Assembly (NCBI RefSeq): GCF_019800665.1
Contig: NZ_JAHVKO010000003.1
Location: 682,001-746,000 of the forward strand
Direction: 5' to 3'
Origin: Microbulbifer agarilyticus
GTDB taxonomy: Bacteria; Pseudomonadota; Gammaproteobacteria; Pseudomonadales; Cellvibrionaceae
DNA: 64,000 nt
Of the stretch, positions 51,094-60,937 are shown piece after piece; position 1 is the stretch's first letter, and each line of letters starts with the position of its first letter. A program made the position numbers and the translations under genes. Under the pieces are notes generated by a model that saw nothing but the letters and a program-made list of their open reading frames with translations, was not told the DNA's origin and ran no database searches.

Positions 51094-52299
51094 ATGGAAA
51101 CAGCAGAAGAAAAAATGCCGGTAGCGGGTGGCATGAGAGCAAGATCCACCGCGAACAAAATTCTACGAAAGTTGTCTGCGGTGAGCGTTGCGGCTGCGCC
51201 AGTGCGCGCGTGGCGGTGGAGTGGTTTACTCTTATTTGTCTTGATGCCTATATTGCTTGTCAGTGGCTATTACCTCTTGTTGGTGTCCGACCGCTATGTC
51301 AGCGCCGCGCAATTGATTGTTAAGGACAACAGTAATAGCCAGGGCATGTCATCCTCATTAGGGTTTTTGATACCTGGAATGGGCGGTGACTCCCAAGACG
51401 CCTTTCTCGTCGTGAATTACATTCAGTCTCTGGACATGGCTCTGTTCTTGGATGATGAGCTCGGGCTATCGGAGTATTACAAAAGCGACAGTTACGATGT
51501 TTTCTCGCGTCTTCCGGCAGATGCTTCGCAGGAAGATTACCTTGAATACTATCGCGCCCATATTGGCGTGGGTTTTGATGAAGTCACTGGCATCATCAGC
51601 ATCGAGATGCAAGCGTTCGAGCCTGCGTTTGCGAAGCAACTGGTGGAAACGGTTATTCGTAAATCGGAAGACTTTGTCAATGCGCTCAGTAATCAACTTG
51701 CGGATAAGCAAGTATCTTTTGTGCGCAGTGAACTAGAGTTGGCCCAAGGAAAATTGCGTGCCAGCAAGCAGGAAATTCTCGATTTTCAAAACCGTAATCA
51801 AGTGGTCAGTCCGGAAGAGCTAACGAAAGGTATTAGTGCCATTATTCATGGCTTGGAGACGAAGCTCGCGGAGTTGCGTGCCAAATTAACAGCGGCTGAG
51901 ACATATTTGCATGCGGGCTCGTCACAGGTTATTTCATTGCGTGCAGAGATTGACTCGCTAGAGCAGCAAATTGATGCGGAGAGAGTGCGTCTGGTCGGAG
52001 TATCGGACGAAAACGGTGAGGAGCGGCTTAATAGTTTAAATGCTCACTTTCAGAATATGCAATTAGACCTACAGTTTGCGATGGATGCCTATCAAGCATC
52101 TCTCACTGCGTTGGAAACCGCGCGTATGGAGGCCTCTGGTAAGCTCAAACACCTGATGGTGATCAGTCAGCCTTCGGTTGCTGAAGACGCGGAATACCCT
52201 CACAAATTGTACAACCTGGTAAGTCTGGCCATCATTCTGTTGTTGCTATTTGGCATCGGAAAAATGCTGGTGGCGAGCATTCGTGACCACCGTGTATAA
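51094..52299 (+). CDS. kpsE: Capsule export inner-membrane protein (KpsE/PCP-3-like)
   Basis: The 401-residue protein has one N-terminal (LLLFVLMPILLVSGYYLLLV, about 45-64) and one C-terminal helix (LVSLAIILLLLFGIGKMLVA, about 373-392). Between them lies a periplasmic region with long coiled coils (SELELAQGKLRASKQEILDF, IHGLETKLAELRAKLTAAET). It belongs to the PCP family of polysaccharide copolymerases that bridge the ABC transporter and the outer-membrane channel. 30 bases after kpsT. Confidence 0.93.
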   Translation: METAEEKMPVAGGMRARSTANKILRKLSAVSVAAAPVRAWRWSGLLLFVLMPILLVSGYYLLLVSDRYVSAAQLIVKDNSNSQGMSSSLGFLIPGMGGDSQDAFLVVNYIQSLDMALFLDDELGLSEYYKSDSYDVFSRLPADASQEDYLEYYRAHIGVGFDEVTGIISIEMQAFEPAFAKQLVETVIRKSEDFVNALSNQLADKQVSFVRSELELAQGKLRASKQEILDFQNRNQVVSPEELTKGISAIIHGLETKLAELRAKLTAAETYLHAGSSQVISLRAEIDSLEQQIDAERVRLVGVSDENGEERLNSLNAHFQNMQLDLQFAMDAYQASLTALETARMEASGKLKHLMVISQPSVAEDAEYPHKLYNLVSLAIILLLLFGIGKMLVASIRDHRV

Positions 52300-52336
52300 A
52301 TCGAAGAATTTAATAAAATCGAGTTTGAAAAGAGTT

Positions 52337-53968
52337 ATGGCCAATAAACCAATAGCAAATTGGATAATTGCACTGCTCGCTGCTGTGGGTATTTGCGGTG
52401 GTGCCCAAGCGCTTGATACCCAGCAGCTGGATAGAAAGCAAAAGGTAATGTCCGGTGGTGAGCATCTTCCGGTTTTTGGTGAGTCACTTTTCAAAGGTGC
52501 TTTTAAAGATCAACCTTTCCGGGGGTTCAACGGTGGTTATCGAGTTGCAGTAGGGGATCAGATCGCATTGCAACTTTGGGGTGCCTACAGCTTCAACGCC
52601 GTACTTACCGTCGATGCACAAGGTAATATTTTTGTCCCGGAAGTGGGGCCCGTACATGTCGCTGGTGTAGAAAATGGCGAGTTGAACACCTTTGTGCTGC
52701 GGCACGTAAAGCGGGTATTCAAGAGCAACGTACAAGCCTACGCAAACCTCGAGGCTAGTCAGCCAGTCAAGGTGTTCGTCACTGGGTTTGTGGCAAAGCC
52801 GGGCTTGTATCCCGGCTTCTCATCGGACTCCGTTTTGTACTACCTCGATAGCGCTGGCGGTATCAGTCGTCATAGTGGCAGTTATATCGATATCAAGGTC
52901 CTGCGCCGTGGTAAGGAATTGCAGCGTATCAATCTGTATCAATTCCTAGTGGAAGGTCAGATGCCGGCACTTCAGCTGCGCAATGGTGATTCCATCGTTG
53001 TTGGTCCACGCCAGGGTTTTGTCAGTATTGATGGCGCGGTGCAGGAGTCAGGTCAGGTTGAATTTGTTGGCCCCTCCACACATCTAGGTGAGATGTTGCT
53101 GGTTACCAAGCCCGACCCTCAGGCCAACTTTGCACGGATCACACAAATCATCGATAACGAGCAGCAGGCGAGTTATTTGCCTCTGACTGAAGCATTGCGC
53201 ACGACATTGCATCCAGGCGCACATGTGGAGCTAGTCAGTGAGAGTGACGTAGCCAGTATTTCAGTTCGCGTTACTGGAGAGGTTGATGGGCCGGCTGCAC
53301 ACGTACTGCCCTACGGTGCAACCCTTCAAGACCTGTTGGATAAGCTGCGCTATAGAGACAACGCAGATCCGTTTTCCCTCCAGTTGTACCGGAAAAGTGT
53401 GGCGAAAAAACAAAAGGTTGCGTTAGATCGCTCGCTGGATGCATTGGAAATGGAAGCGCTTACCCGTCAGCCAACCACAACGGCTGATCAGGCTTCCATC
53501 AAAGACACGGCATCCATGATTCAGAATTTCATTGCAAAGGCACGTTCCGCACAGCCGCGCGGCCAGGTGGTGCTGGCCAACAATGCAGATGCCGGGAAAA
53601 TGCTACTGGAAGACGGTGATGCGCTGGTCGTGCCTTTGCGTGCATCCACAGTATCGGTGGTCGGTGAAGTTGTGTTTCCAACATCGCTTGTGTTCAACGA
53701 GCGCCACACCTTGGAAGATTACATCGAGTTGGCCGGTGGTTTTTCTAATAATGCAAATACCGATGAGTTGGTCGTTTTGCATTTGGATGGAACCATCAGC
53801 CGAATTAAATCACGGAAGTTCAATAATCGCTTAAAGGGTGTTTTACGTCCCGGTGATGAAATCATGATCATGCCAGAAATTCGGGCAAGTGAGCTGCAGG
53901 TTACCAAAGATGTAACCGAGATTTTGTACCGTATTGCAGTGGGTACTGCTGCAGTCTTGTCATTTTAA
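52337..53968 (+). CDS. kpsD: Polysaccharide export protein with SLBB domains (KpsD-like)
   Basis: From ATG 52337 the protein has 543 residues with signal peptide (KPIANWIIALLAAVGICGGA, cleavage near AQA). The frame to 52250 overlaps kpsE. The poly-export domain (YRVAVGDQIALQLWGAYSFN ... ILVP-like GNIFVPEVGPVHVAGVENGE) is followed by three SLBB segments (VKVFVTGFVAKPGLYPGFSS; SIDGAVQESGQVEFVGPS; VSVVGEVVFPTSLVFNERHT). KpsD-type proteins form the periplasm-to-surface conduit with KpsE. No lipoprotein cysteine at the cleavage site, as in KpsD. Confidence 0.93.
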   Translation: MANKPIANWIIALLAAVGICGGAQALDTQQLDRKQKVMSGGEHLPVFGESLFKGAFKDQPFRGFNGGYRVAVGDQIALQLWGAYSFNAVLTVDAQGNIFVPEVGPVHVAGVENGELNTFVLRHVKRVFKSNVQAYANLEASQPVKVFVTGFVAKPGLYPGFSSDSVLYYLDSAGGISRHSGSYIDIKVLRRGKELQRINLYQFLVEGQMPALQLRNGDSIVVGPRQGFVSIDGAVQESGQVEFVGPSTHLGEMLLVTKPDPQANFARITQIIDNEQQASYLPLTEALRTTLHPGAHVELVSESDVASISVRVTGEVDGPAAHVLPYGATLQDLLDKLRYRDNADPFSLQLYRKSVAKKQKVALDRSLDALEMEALTRQPTTTADQASIKDTASMIQNFIAKARSAQPRGQVVLANNADAGKMLLEDGDALVVPLRASTVSVVGEVVFPTSLVFNERHTLEDYIELAGGFSNNANTDELVVLHLDGTISRIKSRKFNNRLKGVLRPGDEIMIMPEIRASELQVTKDVTEILYRIAVGTAAVLSF

Positions 53969-54116
53969 TTAGTTAACGGTTTTGGCGGCCTGCTACTTCT
54001 GGGCGCCGAAGACCAAGGTTTCACGGAAGAAGCGCACTGCAAGTGGGGAGATAATTGGCCTCAAAATTGCAGTTGGATGTCGGCCAAATCTACATAAAGT
54101 TTATCGAGGAAGGTGT

Positions 54117-55031
54117 ATGAAAACTGGAACTTCATCACGAAAGGGAATAATTCTGGCTGGAGGGTCAGGTACCCGTCTCTATCCGCTAACAAAAGGTGTT
54201 AGCAAGCAGCTGATGGCGGTGTACGACAAGCCGATGATTTACTATCCACTGACCACCCTGATGATGGCCGGCATCCGCGATATTCTCATTATCACCACAC
54301 CGGATGAACAGTGCCTTTTCCAGAAGCTGCTGGAAGATGGTAGCCAGTGGGGAATCAATATCTCTTACGCCGTGCAGCCTTCTCCAGACGGTTTGGCGCA
54401 GGCATTTCTGATTGGTCGTGAGCATGTAGGCAATAACCCGAGTGCATTGGTGCTGGGTGACAACATTTACTATGCAGAGCGATTTGGCGAAGTGTTGAAA
54501 AATGCTGATGCACGCACAGAAGGCGCGACAGTGTTTGGATATCACGTCGCGGATGCCCGTGCTTATGGGGTCGCGGAGTTCGATAGTAATGGCAAGGTCA
54601 TTAGTATCGAAGAGAAACCGGAAAACCCAAAGTCTAACTACGCCGTAACTGGTTTGTATTTTTATGACAACCAGGTGTGCGAATTGGCGAAGGAAATCAA
54701 GCCCAGTCCACGTGGTGAGCTGGAAATTACCGATCTCAATAGTATGTATTTGGAGCAAGGCAAGCTTAATGTCGAGTTGATGGGGCGCGGTGCCGCCTGG
54801 CTAGATACGGGTACCCATAGCAATCTACTTGAGGCTGCGCAATTTGTGCAAACCATAGAACGCCGCCAGGGTCTGAAGATTGCATGCCCTGAAGAGGTCG
54901 CGTTTCGCAAAGGGTTTATTGATGCGGAAACGCTTGAAAAGCAGGCGCAACCGCTGATCAAAAGTGGCTACGGCAAATACTTGATGCAGATTCTCGAAGA
55001 ATCGAAAACCGACCACGTTTTCGCCCGTTGA
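54117..55031 (+). CDS. rfbA: Glucose-1-phosphate thymidylyltransferase
   Basis: The 304-residue enzyme catalyses the first step of dTDP-L-rhamnose synthesis: dTTP + glucose-1-P to dTDP-glucose. [20 protein letters not shown] (residues 10-29), [43 protein letters not shown] and [20 protein letters not shown] are RmlA motifs. GAGGAAGG precedes the ATG at 54117; the longer frame to 53982 is not supported. First gene of a complete rfbA-C-D-B set. Confidence 0.97.
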   Translation: MKTGTSSRKGIILAGGSGTRLYPLTKGVSKQLMAVYDKPMIYYPLTTLMMAGIRDILIITTPDEQCLFQKLLEDGSQWGINISYAVQPSPDGLAQAFLIGREHVGNNPSALVLGDNIYYAERFGEVLKNADARTEGATVFGYHVADARAYGVAEFDSNGKVISIEEKPENPKSNYAVTGLYFYDNQVCELAKEIKPSPRGELEITDLNSMYLEQGKLNVELMGRGAAWLDTGTHSNLLEAAQFVQTIERRQGLKIACPEEVAFRKGFIDAETLEKQAQPLIKSGYGKYLMQILEESKTDHVFAR

Positions 55032-55077
55032 TTTTTTAAGACTTGATTTGAAGTACCTGGTCGCCAGAAAGATATTT

Positions 55078-55626
55078 ATGAAAATAATTGAAACGAAGAT
55101 TCCTGATGTAAAAATCATCGAGCCGAAGGTTTTTGGCGATGAGCGCGGTTTTTTTCTGGAAACTTTCCGTCAAGATTTCTTTAGTCGCGAATGCGCCGAG
55201 CGCACCTTTGTGCAAGATAACCACAGCAAGTCCAGCCAGGGAATCCTCCGCGGTTTGCACTACCAGACGCAAAGTACCCAAGGAAAACTGGTGCGTGTAA
55301 CTGCCGGTGAGGTATTCGATGTGGCCGTAGACCTGCGCAGAAGCTCCCCAACCTTTGGTCAATGGGTTGGTGTATTTTTGAACGAAGAAAACAAGCGGCA
55401 GCTATGGGTCCCAGAAGGTTTCGCTCATGGCTTCTACGTCACTAGCGAATCCGCCGAGTTCGTTTACAAGTGCACCGACTACTATGCGCCGGAGCACGAA
55501 CATTCCGTGCGTTGGGACGACCCCGAAATCGGTATCGAATGGCCCCTGATTGACGGTGAGAAACCTCAACTTTCCGCTAAAGACGCGGACGGGAAGCTGT
55601 TGAAAAATTCCGTCGTCTTTGATTAG
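55078..55626 (+). CDS. rfbC: dTDP-4-dehydrorhamnose 3,5-epimerase
   Basis: The 182-residue cupin enzyme performs the third rhamnose step. RmlC motifs: ERGFFLETF, FVQDNHSKSSQGILRGLHYQ (catalytic His61), GEVFDVAVDLRRSSPTFGQW, WVPEGFAHGFYV and YAPEHEHSVRWDDPEIGIEW. Chosen ATG 55078 matches the usual N-terminus (MKIIETKIPDVKIIEPKVFG); an upstream in-frame ATG-like start at 55048 has no better support. Confidence 0.97.
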   Translation: MKIIETKIPDVKIIEPKVFGDERGFFLETFRQDFFSRECAERTFVQDNHSKSSQGILRGLHYQTQSTQGKLVRVTAGEVFDVAVDLRRSSPTFGQWVGVFLNEENKRQLWVPEGFAHGFYVTSESAEFVYKCTDYYAPEHEHSVRWDDPEIGIEWPLIDGEKPQLSAKDADGKLLKNSVVFD

Positions 55627-55637
55627 GGGATGTAGAA

Positions 55638-56507
55638 ATGAAAATTTTAATCACCGGCAAAAACGGTCAGCTAGGCCGGCAGTTACAAAAGCAGGCTCCC
55701 TCCGGCATAGAGATAGTCGCCCACGGTCGGGAGACCCTTAACATTGCTGATAAAGAACAAGTGTTCGTAGTGCTCAAGCATGAGAGGCCGGAGGTTGTGG
55801 TCAACGCTGCCGCTTATACCGCGGTAGACAAGGCTGAATCCGAGGTTGAGCAGGCCCACGCCGTTAATGCACAGGGGCCTGAAAACCTGGCCTTGGCTTG
55901 CCATGAGTTGGGGATACGGTTGATTCATGTGTCCACCGATTTTGTATTCGATGGCAAACAGTCGCGTCCATATCAGCCGAGAGCTACTCGCAACCCGGTG
56001 AGTGTATACGGTAAGAGTAAGGCCCTCGGGGAAAAAGCTATTGAAGCCATTTTGCCCGATGCCGTCATTGTGCGGACTGCCTGGGTCTATGACAGCGAGG
56101 GCGCCAATTTTGCGACTACCATGCTGCGTTTGATGCGTGAGCGGGATCAGCTCGGCATTGTTGCCGACCAGGTCGGTACACCGACGTGGGCCGGCAGCTT
56201 GGCTCGTGCGTTGTATGCGCTGGCTCAAAAATCAGATGCAAAGGGTATGTATCACTATACCGACGCCGGTGTCGCCAGTTGGTACGACTTCGCTGTAGCT
56301 ATTTACGAAGAAGGTAAGGCTGCGGGCCTGTTACAGGAGGCGGCGTGCGTAAAGATATCTCCTATCGCCACCATCGATTATCCGACACCCGCGGCCCGAC
56401 CTGCATACAGTGTGCTGGATAAAACGCGGCTGGCTAATGACGTCGGGGTTTTGACGGATCATTGGCGACAGGTGCTAAGAGCCGTCCTGGCAAACAACTG
56501 CGGTTGA
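55638..56507 (+). CDS. rfbD: dTDP-4-dehydrorhamnose reductase
   Basis: The 289-residue short-chain reductase makes dTDP-L-rhamnose with NAD(P)H. Nucleotide loop GKNGQLG (7-13), VVNAAAYTAVDKAE, HVSTDFVFDG and the catalytic Tyr124/Lys128 in YGKSK are visible. GGGGA precedes the ATG. 11 bases after rfbC. Confidence 0.97.
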   Translation: MKILITGKNGQLGRQLQKQAPSGIEIVAHGRETLNIADKEQVFVVLKHERPEVVVNAAAYTAVDKAESEVEQAHAVNAQGPENLALACHELGIRLIHVSTDFVFDGKQSRPYQPRATRNPVSVYGKSKALGEKAIEAILPDAVIVRTAWVYDSEGANFATTMLRLMRERDQLGIVADQVGTPTWAGSLARALYALAQKSDAKGMYHYTDAGVASWYDFAVAIYEEGKAAGLLQEAACVKISPIATIDYPTPAARPAYSVLDKTRLANDVGVLTDHWRQVLRAVLANNCG

Positions 56508-56601
56508 TGCGAGCTACTTAAAGCGGCGTTCACGAGAATTAAGAAATTAACCCTGATTATACCGGCGTGCGTCGGAATCAAGGCCAACGGAACTGAATAA
56601 A

Positions 56602-57726
56602 ATGAGTAATCTACTCGTCACTGGTGGTGCCGGATTTATCGGTGCCAATTTTGTCCACTATTGGATGAAGGCTTACCCAGAAGATAACGTGATCGTTCTG
56701 GATGCTCTTACTTATGCCGGCAATAAGGCCAATCTGAATCCGGTTGCGGAGAACCCCAATTTCGTGTTCTGTCACGGTGATATCTGCGATACCGTATTAG
56801 TAGAAACTCTGCTTAGAGAGCATCAGGTCGATACCCTAGTACATTTCGCTGCAGAAAGTCATGTGGACCGTTCCATCACAGGTCCGGATGCTTTTATTGA
56901 AACAAATATCATCGGTACTCATAGCCTACTTAAAGCTGCGAAAAAAGTATGGCTCGATGAGAGTCTTCATAAAGAAAATCACCGCTTCCATCATGTTTCA
57001 ACAGATGAGGTATACGGTACCCTCGAGCCGAATGACCCCGCATTTAGCGAAACGACACCTTACGCACCAAACAGCCCTTACTCCGCGAGTAAGGCCGCCT
57101 CGGACCACCTGGTGCGAGCCTATCACCATACTTACGGACTGAATGTAACCACCAGTAACTGCTCAAACAATTACGGGCCCTATCATTTTCCGGAAAAGCT
57201 TATTCCTTTGGTAATTACTAACATCCTCCATGACAAGCCGCTACCCATCTACGGCGACGGCCAGCAGATCCGCGACTGGCTCTATGTGGAAGACCATGCC
57301 CGCGGAATCGAGTCGGTGATCAAAAAGGGCAGGCTGGGCGAGTGCTACAACATCGGTGGTATTAATGAGTGGGCCAACATCGATATTGTGCAAGAAATCT
57401 GCGCAATGGTTGATGAAGAATTCTCCCGGGATCAAAAGCTCGCTGAGACGTACCCAGAAGCGAAAAGCGCAATCGCGGCTCAGTCAGATAGCCTGATTAC
57501 TTTCGTGAAAGACCGGGCGGGCCATGATCGTCGCTATGCCATTGATCCGGTCAAATCCAATACGGAGCTCGGCTACTCGCCAAAAGAAACATTTGCTACC
57601 GGGCTGAGAAAGACTGTCGCTTGGTACCTGAATAATCAGGATTGGTGGCGGGCTGTGATGGATGGCAGCTATCAGAGCTGGGTCGAAGAACAATATCAAA
57701 TTCCCGAAACCGACGTTGGGGTGTAA
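56602..57726 (+). CDS. rfbB: dTDP-glucose 4,6-dehydratase
   Basis: The 374-residue enzyme catalyses the second step of the rhamnose pathway. Rossmann motif GGAGFIG (8-14), [12 protein letters not shown], catalytic HVSTDEVYG (Thr134-Asp135-Glu136) and YSASK (Tyr160, Lys164), [16 protein letters not shown]. Slightly longer than E. coli RfbB (361). 94 bases after rfbD and two bases before the next glycosyltransferase. Confidence 0.97.
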   Translation: MSNLLVTGGAGFIGANFVHYWMKAYPEDNVIVLDALTYAGNKANLNPVAENPNFVFCHGDICDTVLVETLLREHQVDTLVHFAAESHVDRSITGPDAFIETNIIGTHSLLKAAKKVWLDESLHKENHRFHHVSTDEVYGTLEPNDPAFSETTPYAPNSPYSASKAASDHLVRAYHHTYGLNVTTSNCSNNYGPYHFPEKLIPLVITNILHDKPLPIYGDGQQIRDWLYVEDHARGIESVIKKGRLGECYNIGGINEWANIDIVQEICAMVDEEFSRDQKLAETYPEAKSAIAAQSDSLITFVKDRAGHDRRYAIDPVKSNTELGYSPKETFATGLRKTVAWYLNNQDWWRAVMDGSYQSWVEEQYQIPETDVGV

Positions 57727-57728
57727 GC

Positions 57729-59600
57729 ATGGGGGGTAAAGTGCGTCTGTTTTCTAAAGCATTTACGAATACTGCGGAAGTAGTACTGCCGGATCCGGTC
57801 AGGGTGTGGGTGGATGTCTGTGGGGTCGTCAATGAGCGCCATCTGCTGATTCAGGGGTGGGCCTTCCACCCTGGCCATGCAGAGGTGGACTTTGAACTCA
57901 CACTAGCAGAAGAAAGTGAGTCCTCTCGCAAGCCTAAAGCCACGGCCTTGCCACACACAGTACTCCGTACCACTCGCCTGGATGTGAACAAGCATTTTGA
58001 GCTCGAGGGTGAGGGGAGTCAGTGGGGTTTTAGCCTGCTCACAGACTGGCCACATGATCAATTACCCAGCCCCGAGCAGCTCGCCCTTAATGTTGTCGCC
58101 GGTCAGGAGCGCTGCGTGGTGGAGCTGAAGCCCTTCTCCACCCTGAGCGGTGAAGAACTGTTCGGCCACTGCACCACCTGGCGCGGTGAAGAGAAGCTCC
58201 GGCTGAAGCGCGCTCTACACCGCCATATGGGTAACAAGGTATTCGAAATCCCGGGGCTGCGAAAGCTTTCGGAAGAGCAGCTGAAGCAGAAGGTCAACTG
58301 GCACTGGGAGAACCTGCTGAGCGTCCCCGGCAAAGGTCTGTTCCTCGCCGGCTGGTTGCTCGATGGCCAGCAGGAGTTGTCTGCCCTGGTTATCCGCACA
58401 GCGGACGGTACTTACAGTCGCAACCTGCTGGAAGATTCAGTTTGCTATCCTCGGCCGGACGTTCTCGAGGCTTTCTCAGGCAGCGTAGATGCCAGCTACC
58501 AGCCCGGGCTATACGTATGGGCGGACATGCCGCATTTGATGGAGCGTGCTCAGCTGGAGCTCGTCTTCGTGACTAGAGAAGGCGCGGTGTGCGAGCTGCC
58601 GATCCAGCAGAAAGTGGTCGGCCATGACATCACGCTGGCGAGCCAGCAGGTACTGGTGAACTTCCAGATCGGTGGGCGCGATTATGAGAACAACATGCAG
58701 CAGCATGTTGGCCCCGCCCTGGCGGCACTGTGGCAGCACCGAAATGCCAGCCTGGGTGAGCTGGAGGTCGAGCAGCTCCAGTTTGGCCCAAAGGTAGAAA
58801 GCCCCAAACGCAGTGTTATCGTGCCGCTCTATGGTCGTTACGACTTCCTGTTGCATCAGGTCGCACAGTTCACCAATGACAGTGATTTTGCCGAGACCGA
58901 GCTGATCTACGTGCTCGACGACCCTCGGTTGTATAACGAGTTTATCCCCTTCTGCCATGACACCAGCAAGCTGTTCCCTGTCAGTTTCCGGGTGATCTAC
59001 GGTGGCCGTAACTTGGGCTATGCCGGTGCCAATAACCTCGGCGCACGATTTGCGCAGGCTAATAAGTTGGTCCTGCTGAACTCGGACGTGATACCCAGTG
59101 CCCCCGGCTGGCTGTCCCGTATCGAGGAGAAAGTAGAAGGGCTGGATGATGTGGGTGTTGTTGCCCCCAAACTCGTATTCGATGACGGCACCATCCAGCA
59201 TGTGGGGATCAGCTTTGCCAAAGATCCCCGCTTCGGTGACCTGTGGTTGAATGAGCACCCCGGCAAGGGCAACCCGGAGTGGTTGCTAAAGCAAGAGGCG
59301 GTGACCGAGTCGCCAGCAGTAACCGGTGCCTGTATGTTCATCGATAAAGCCCTGTACGACCTGGTTGGCGGGCTGGATGAGACCTATGTGCTGGGCGACT
59401 TCGAGGACACTGACCTGTGCCTGAAGCTCCGCAAGGCGGGTTACCGGCACTATGTGCTCGGGGACGAAAAGCTCTATCACCTGGAACGCCAGTCGCAGGA
59501 CCTGTTCGATAACCGGGACTGGAAGTTCAAGATCACCCTCTACAACGCCTGGCAGCATACCGAGCGCTGGGGTGACCTGATTGAAGAGCTGGTTGCGTAA
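57729..59600 (+). CDS. Family-2 glycosyltransferase with N-terminal accessory region
   Basis: From ATG 57729 the protein has 623 residues (the frame to 57642 lies inside rfbB). The first ~350 residues are not a known catalytic domain; they contain beta-rich segments (VWVDVCGVVNERHLLIQGWA; LLSVPGKGLFLAGWLLDGQQ) that may bind carbohydrate. A GT2 (GT-A) domain begins near SVIVPLYGRYDFLLHQVAQF, with YGGRNLGYAGANNLGARFAQ, VLLNSDVIP (DxD-like) and VTGACMFIDKALYDLVGGLD ... GDFEDTDLCLKLRKAGY. It is probably cytoplasmic and adds a sugar to the exported polysaccharide; donor unknown. Confidence 0.88.
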   Translation: MGGKVRLFSKAFTNTAEVVLPDPVRVWVDVCGVVNERHLLIQGWAFHPGHAEVDFELTLAEESESSRKPKATALPHTVLRTTRLDVNKHFELEGEGSQWGFSLLTDWPHDQLPSPEQLALNVVAGQERCVVELKPFSTLSGEELFGHCTTWRGEEKLRLKRALHRHMGNKVFEIPGLRKLSEEQLKQKVNWHWENLLSVPGKGLFLAGWLLDGQQELSALVIRTADGTYSRNLLEDSVCYPRPDVLEAFSGSVDASYQPGLYVWADMPHLMERAQLELVFVTREGAVCELPIQQKVVGHDITLASQQVLVNFQIGGRDYENNMQQHVGPALAALWQHRNASLGELEVEQLQFGPKVESPKRSVIVPLYGRYDFLLHQVAQFTNDSDFAETELIYVLDDPRLYNEFIPFCHDTSKLFPVSFRVIYGGRNLGYAGANNLGARFAQANKLVLLNSDVIPSAPGWLSRIEEKVEGLDDVGVVAPKLVFDDGTIQHVGISFAKDPRFGDLWLNEHPGKGNPEWLLKQEAVTESPAVTGACMFIDKALYDLVGGLDETYVLGDFEDTDLCLKLRKAGYRHYVLGDEKLYHLERQSQDLFDNRDWKFKITLYNAWQHTERWGDLIEELVA

Positions 59601-59654
59601 ATTTAATTAAAACAACTGATAACATGTAGTCGGCATAAGCAGTAGGCAGTAGCA

Positions 59655-60890
59655 ATGTCAGAGCAAAGAATTTTGATCGTGTCACACGGTCACCCCGATC
59701 ATAGTAAAGGTGGCGCAGAAGTGGCTGCCTATAATCTGTTTAAAGAGTTCGAACGCCAAGGGCTAGATACGGTATTCCTTGCGCGCACTGATCAGCCCTC
59801 CCATGGTGGCTCCGCATTTTCCACGATCAATACCGATCGTGAGATTCTGTTCCACACCCATATGTCCGATTTTTTCTTGTTCCAGTCGGGAAATAAGAAG
59901 CACATCTGGCAGGATTTTCGCGGCCTATTGGAAAAGTACCGCCCAACGGTAGTGCATTTTCATCACTATATTCACATGGGTCTGGAACTAATCCGCGAGG
60001 TCAAAAATACCCTGCCGGATGCCCGCATCGTGCTGACGCTGCATGAGTACCTGGCCATCTGTGCCAACAACGGCCAGATGGTCAAGCCCGGTAAGCAGAT
60101 GAAGCTTTGCTACAAATCATCCCCAATAGATTGTGCCCGCTGTTTCCCGGAGCGTTCGGCGGCGGATTTCTTCCTGCGGGAGAAGTACATCAAATCGGTC
60201 TTTGATCTGGTGGATGTATTCGTCTCCCCGAGCCACTTTCTGATCGACCGTTACAAGAACTGGGGCATTCCAGAAGAGAAGATGGTCATGATCGAGAATG
60301 GTCAGCCGGAGGTGGAAGCTCCACCTCCGCGCATTCTCGCAGACAGTGAGGTACACGGGCGGTTCGCGTTCTTTGGTCAGATCAACCCTTTCAAGGGGGT
60401 TGATGTCCTCCTAGAGGCATTCAAGATTCTCCCGGAAGAGGTGAAGGAGAAAGTGCACCTGGATATCCACGGTGCAAATCTTGAAGGTCAGTCTGAAGAA
60501 TTCCAGGAGAAAATCCACAAGTTGCTTGAGGAGTTGAGTGACCTGGTGACGCTACAGGGCCCTTATGAGTCCCATGAGGTGGGGCGGCTGATGGAGCAAA
60601 CTGATTGGGCTGTTATTCCGTCAGTTTGGTGGGAAAATTCACCGATGGTTATTCAGGAAGCGTTCAACCATGGGGTGCCGATGATAGGGAGTGATATCGG
60701 AGGCATGAGTGAGAAAATTACTGCGGGGGAAACCGGGGAGACTTTTCGGGCGAGAAGTGCGCTTGATTTGTCTAAAAAGATACAGAAGCTGGTAAGCAAT
60801 ATCACACTCAGGGATGAATATGTGAAAAATTTAAAGGAGCCCCTGAAGATGTGGGATTGTGCCGGTAAGCATGTGGTAGAAATTTACTGA
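59655..60890 (+). CDS. Family-4 glycosyltransferase
   Basis: The 411-residue GT-B enzyme has the N-terminal nucleotide-sugar half (ILIVSHGHPDHSKGGAEVAA, VVHFHHYIHMGLELIREV, IVLTLHEYLAICANNGQMVK). A cysteine-rich insertion follows (KLCYKSSPIDCARCFPERSA). The GT4 C-terminal half has FAFFGQINPFKGVDVLLEAF and SVWWENSPMVIQEAFNHGVP with the E-x7-E type donor site. Start at ATG 59655. Likely acts in synthesis of the exported polysaccharide. Confidence 0.93.
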   Translation: MSEQRILIVSHGHPDHSKGGAEVAAYNLFKEFERQGLDTVFLARTDQPSHGGSAFSTINTDREILFHTHMSDFFLFQSGNKKHIWQDFRGLLEKYRPTVVHFHHYIHMGLELIREVKNTLPDARIVLTLHEYLAICANNGQMVKPGKQMKLCYKSSPIDCARCFPERSAADFFLREKYIKSVFDLVDVFVSPSHFLIDRYKNWGIPEEKMVMIENGQPEVEAPPPRILADSEVHGRFAFFGQINPFKGVDVLLEAFKILPEEVKEKVHLDIHGANLEGQSEEFQEKIHKLLEELSDLVTLQGPYESHEVGRLMEQTDWAVIPSVWWENSPMVIQEAFNHGVPMIGSDIGGMSEKITAGETGETFRARSALDLSKKIQKLVSNITLRDEYVKNLKEPLKMWDCAGKHVVEIY

Positions 60891-60937
60891 ACATGAAGTT
60901 TAATGCCGAAATGTATGGTTTTTCCAAAGTTTAGATA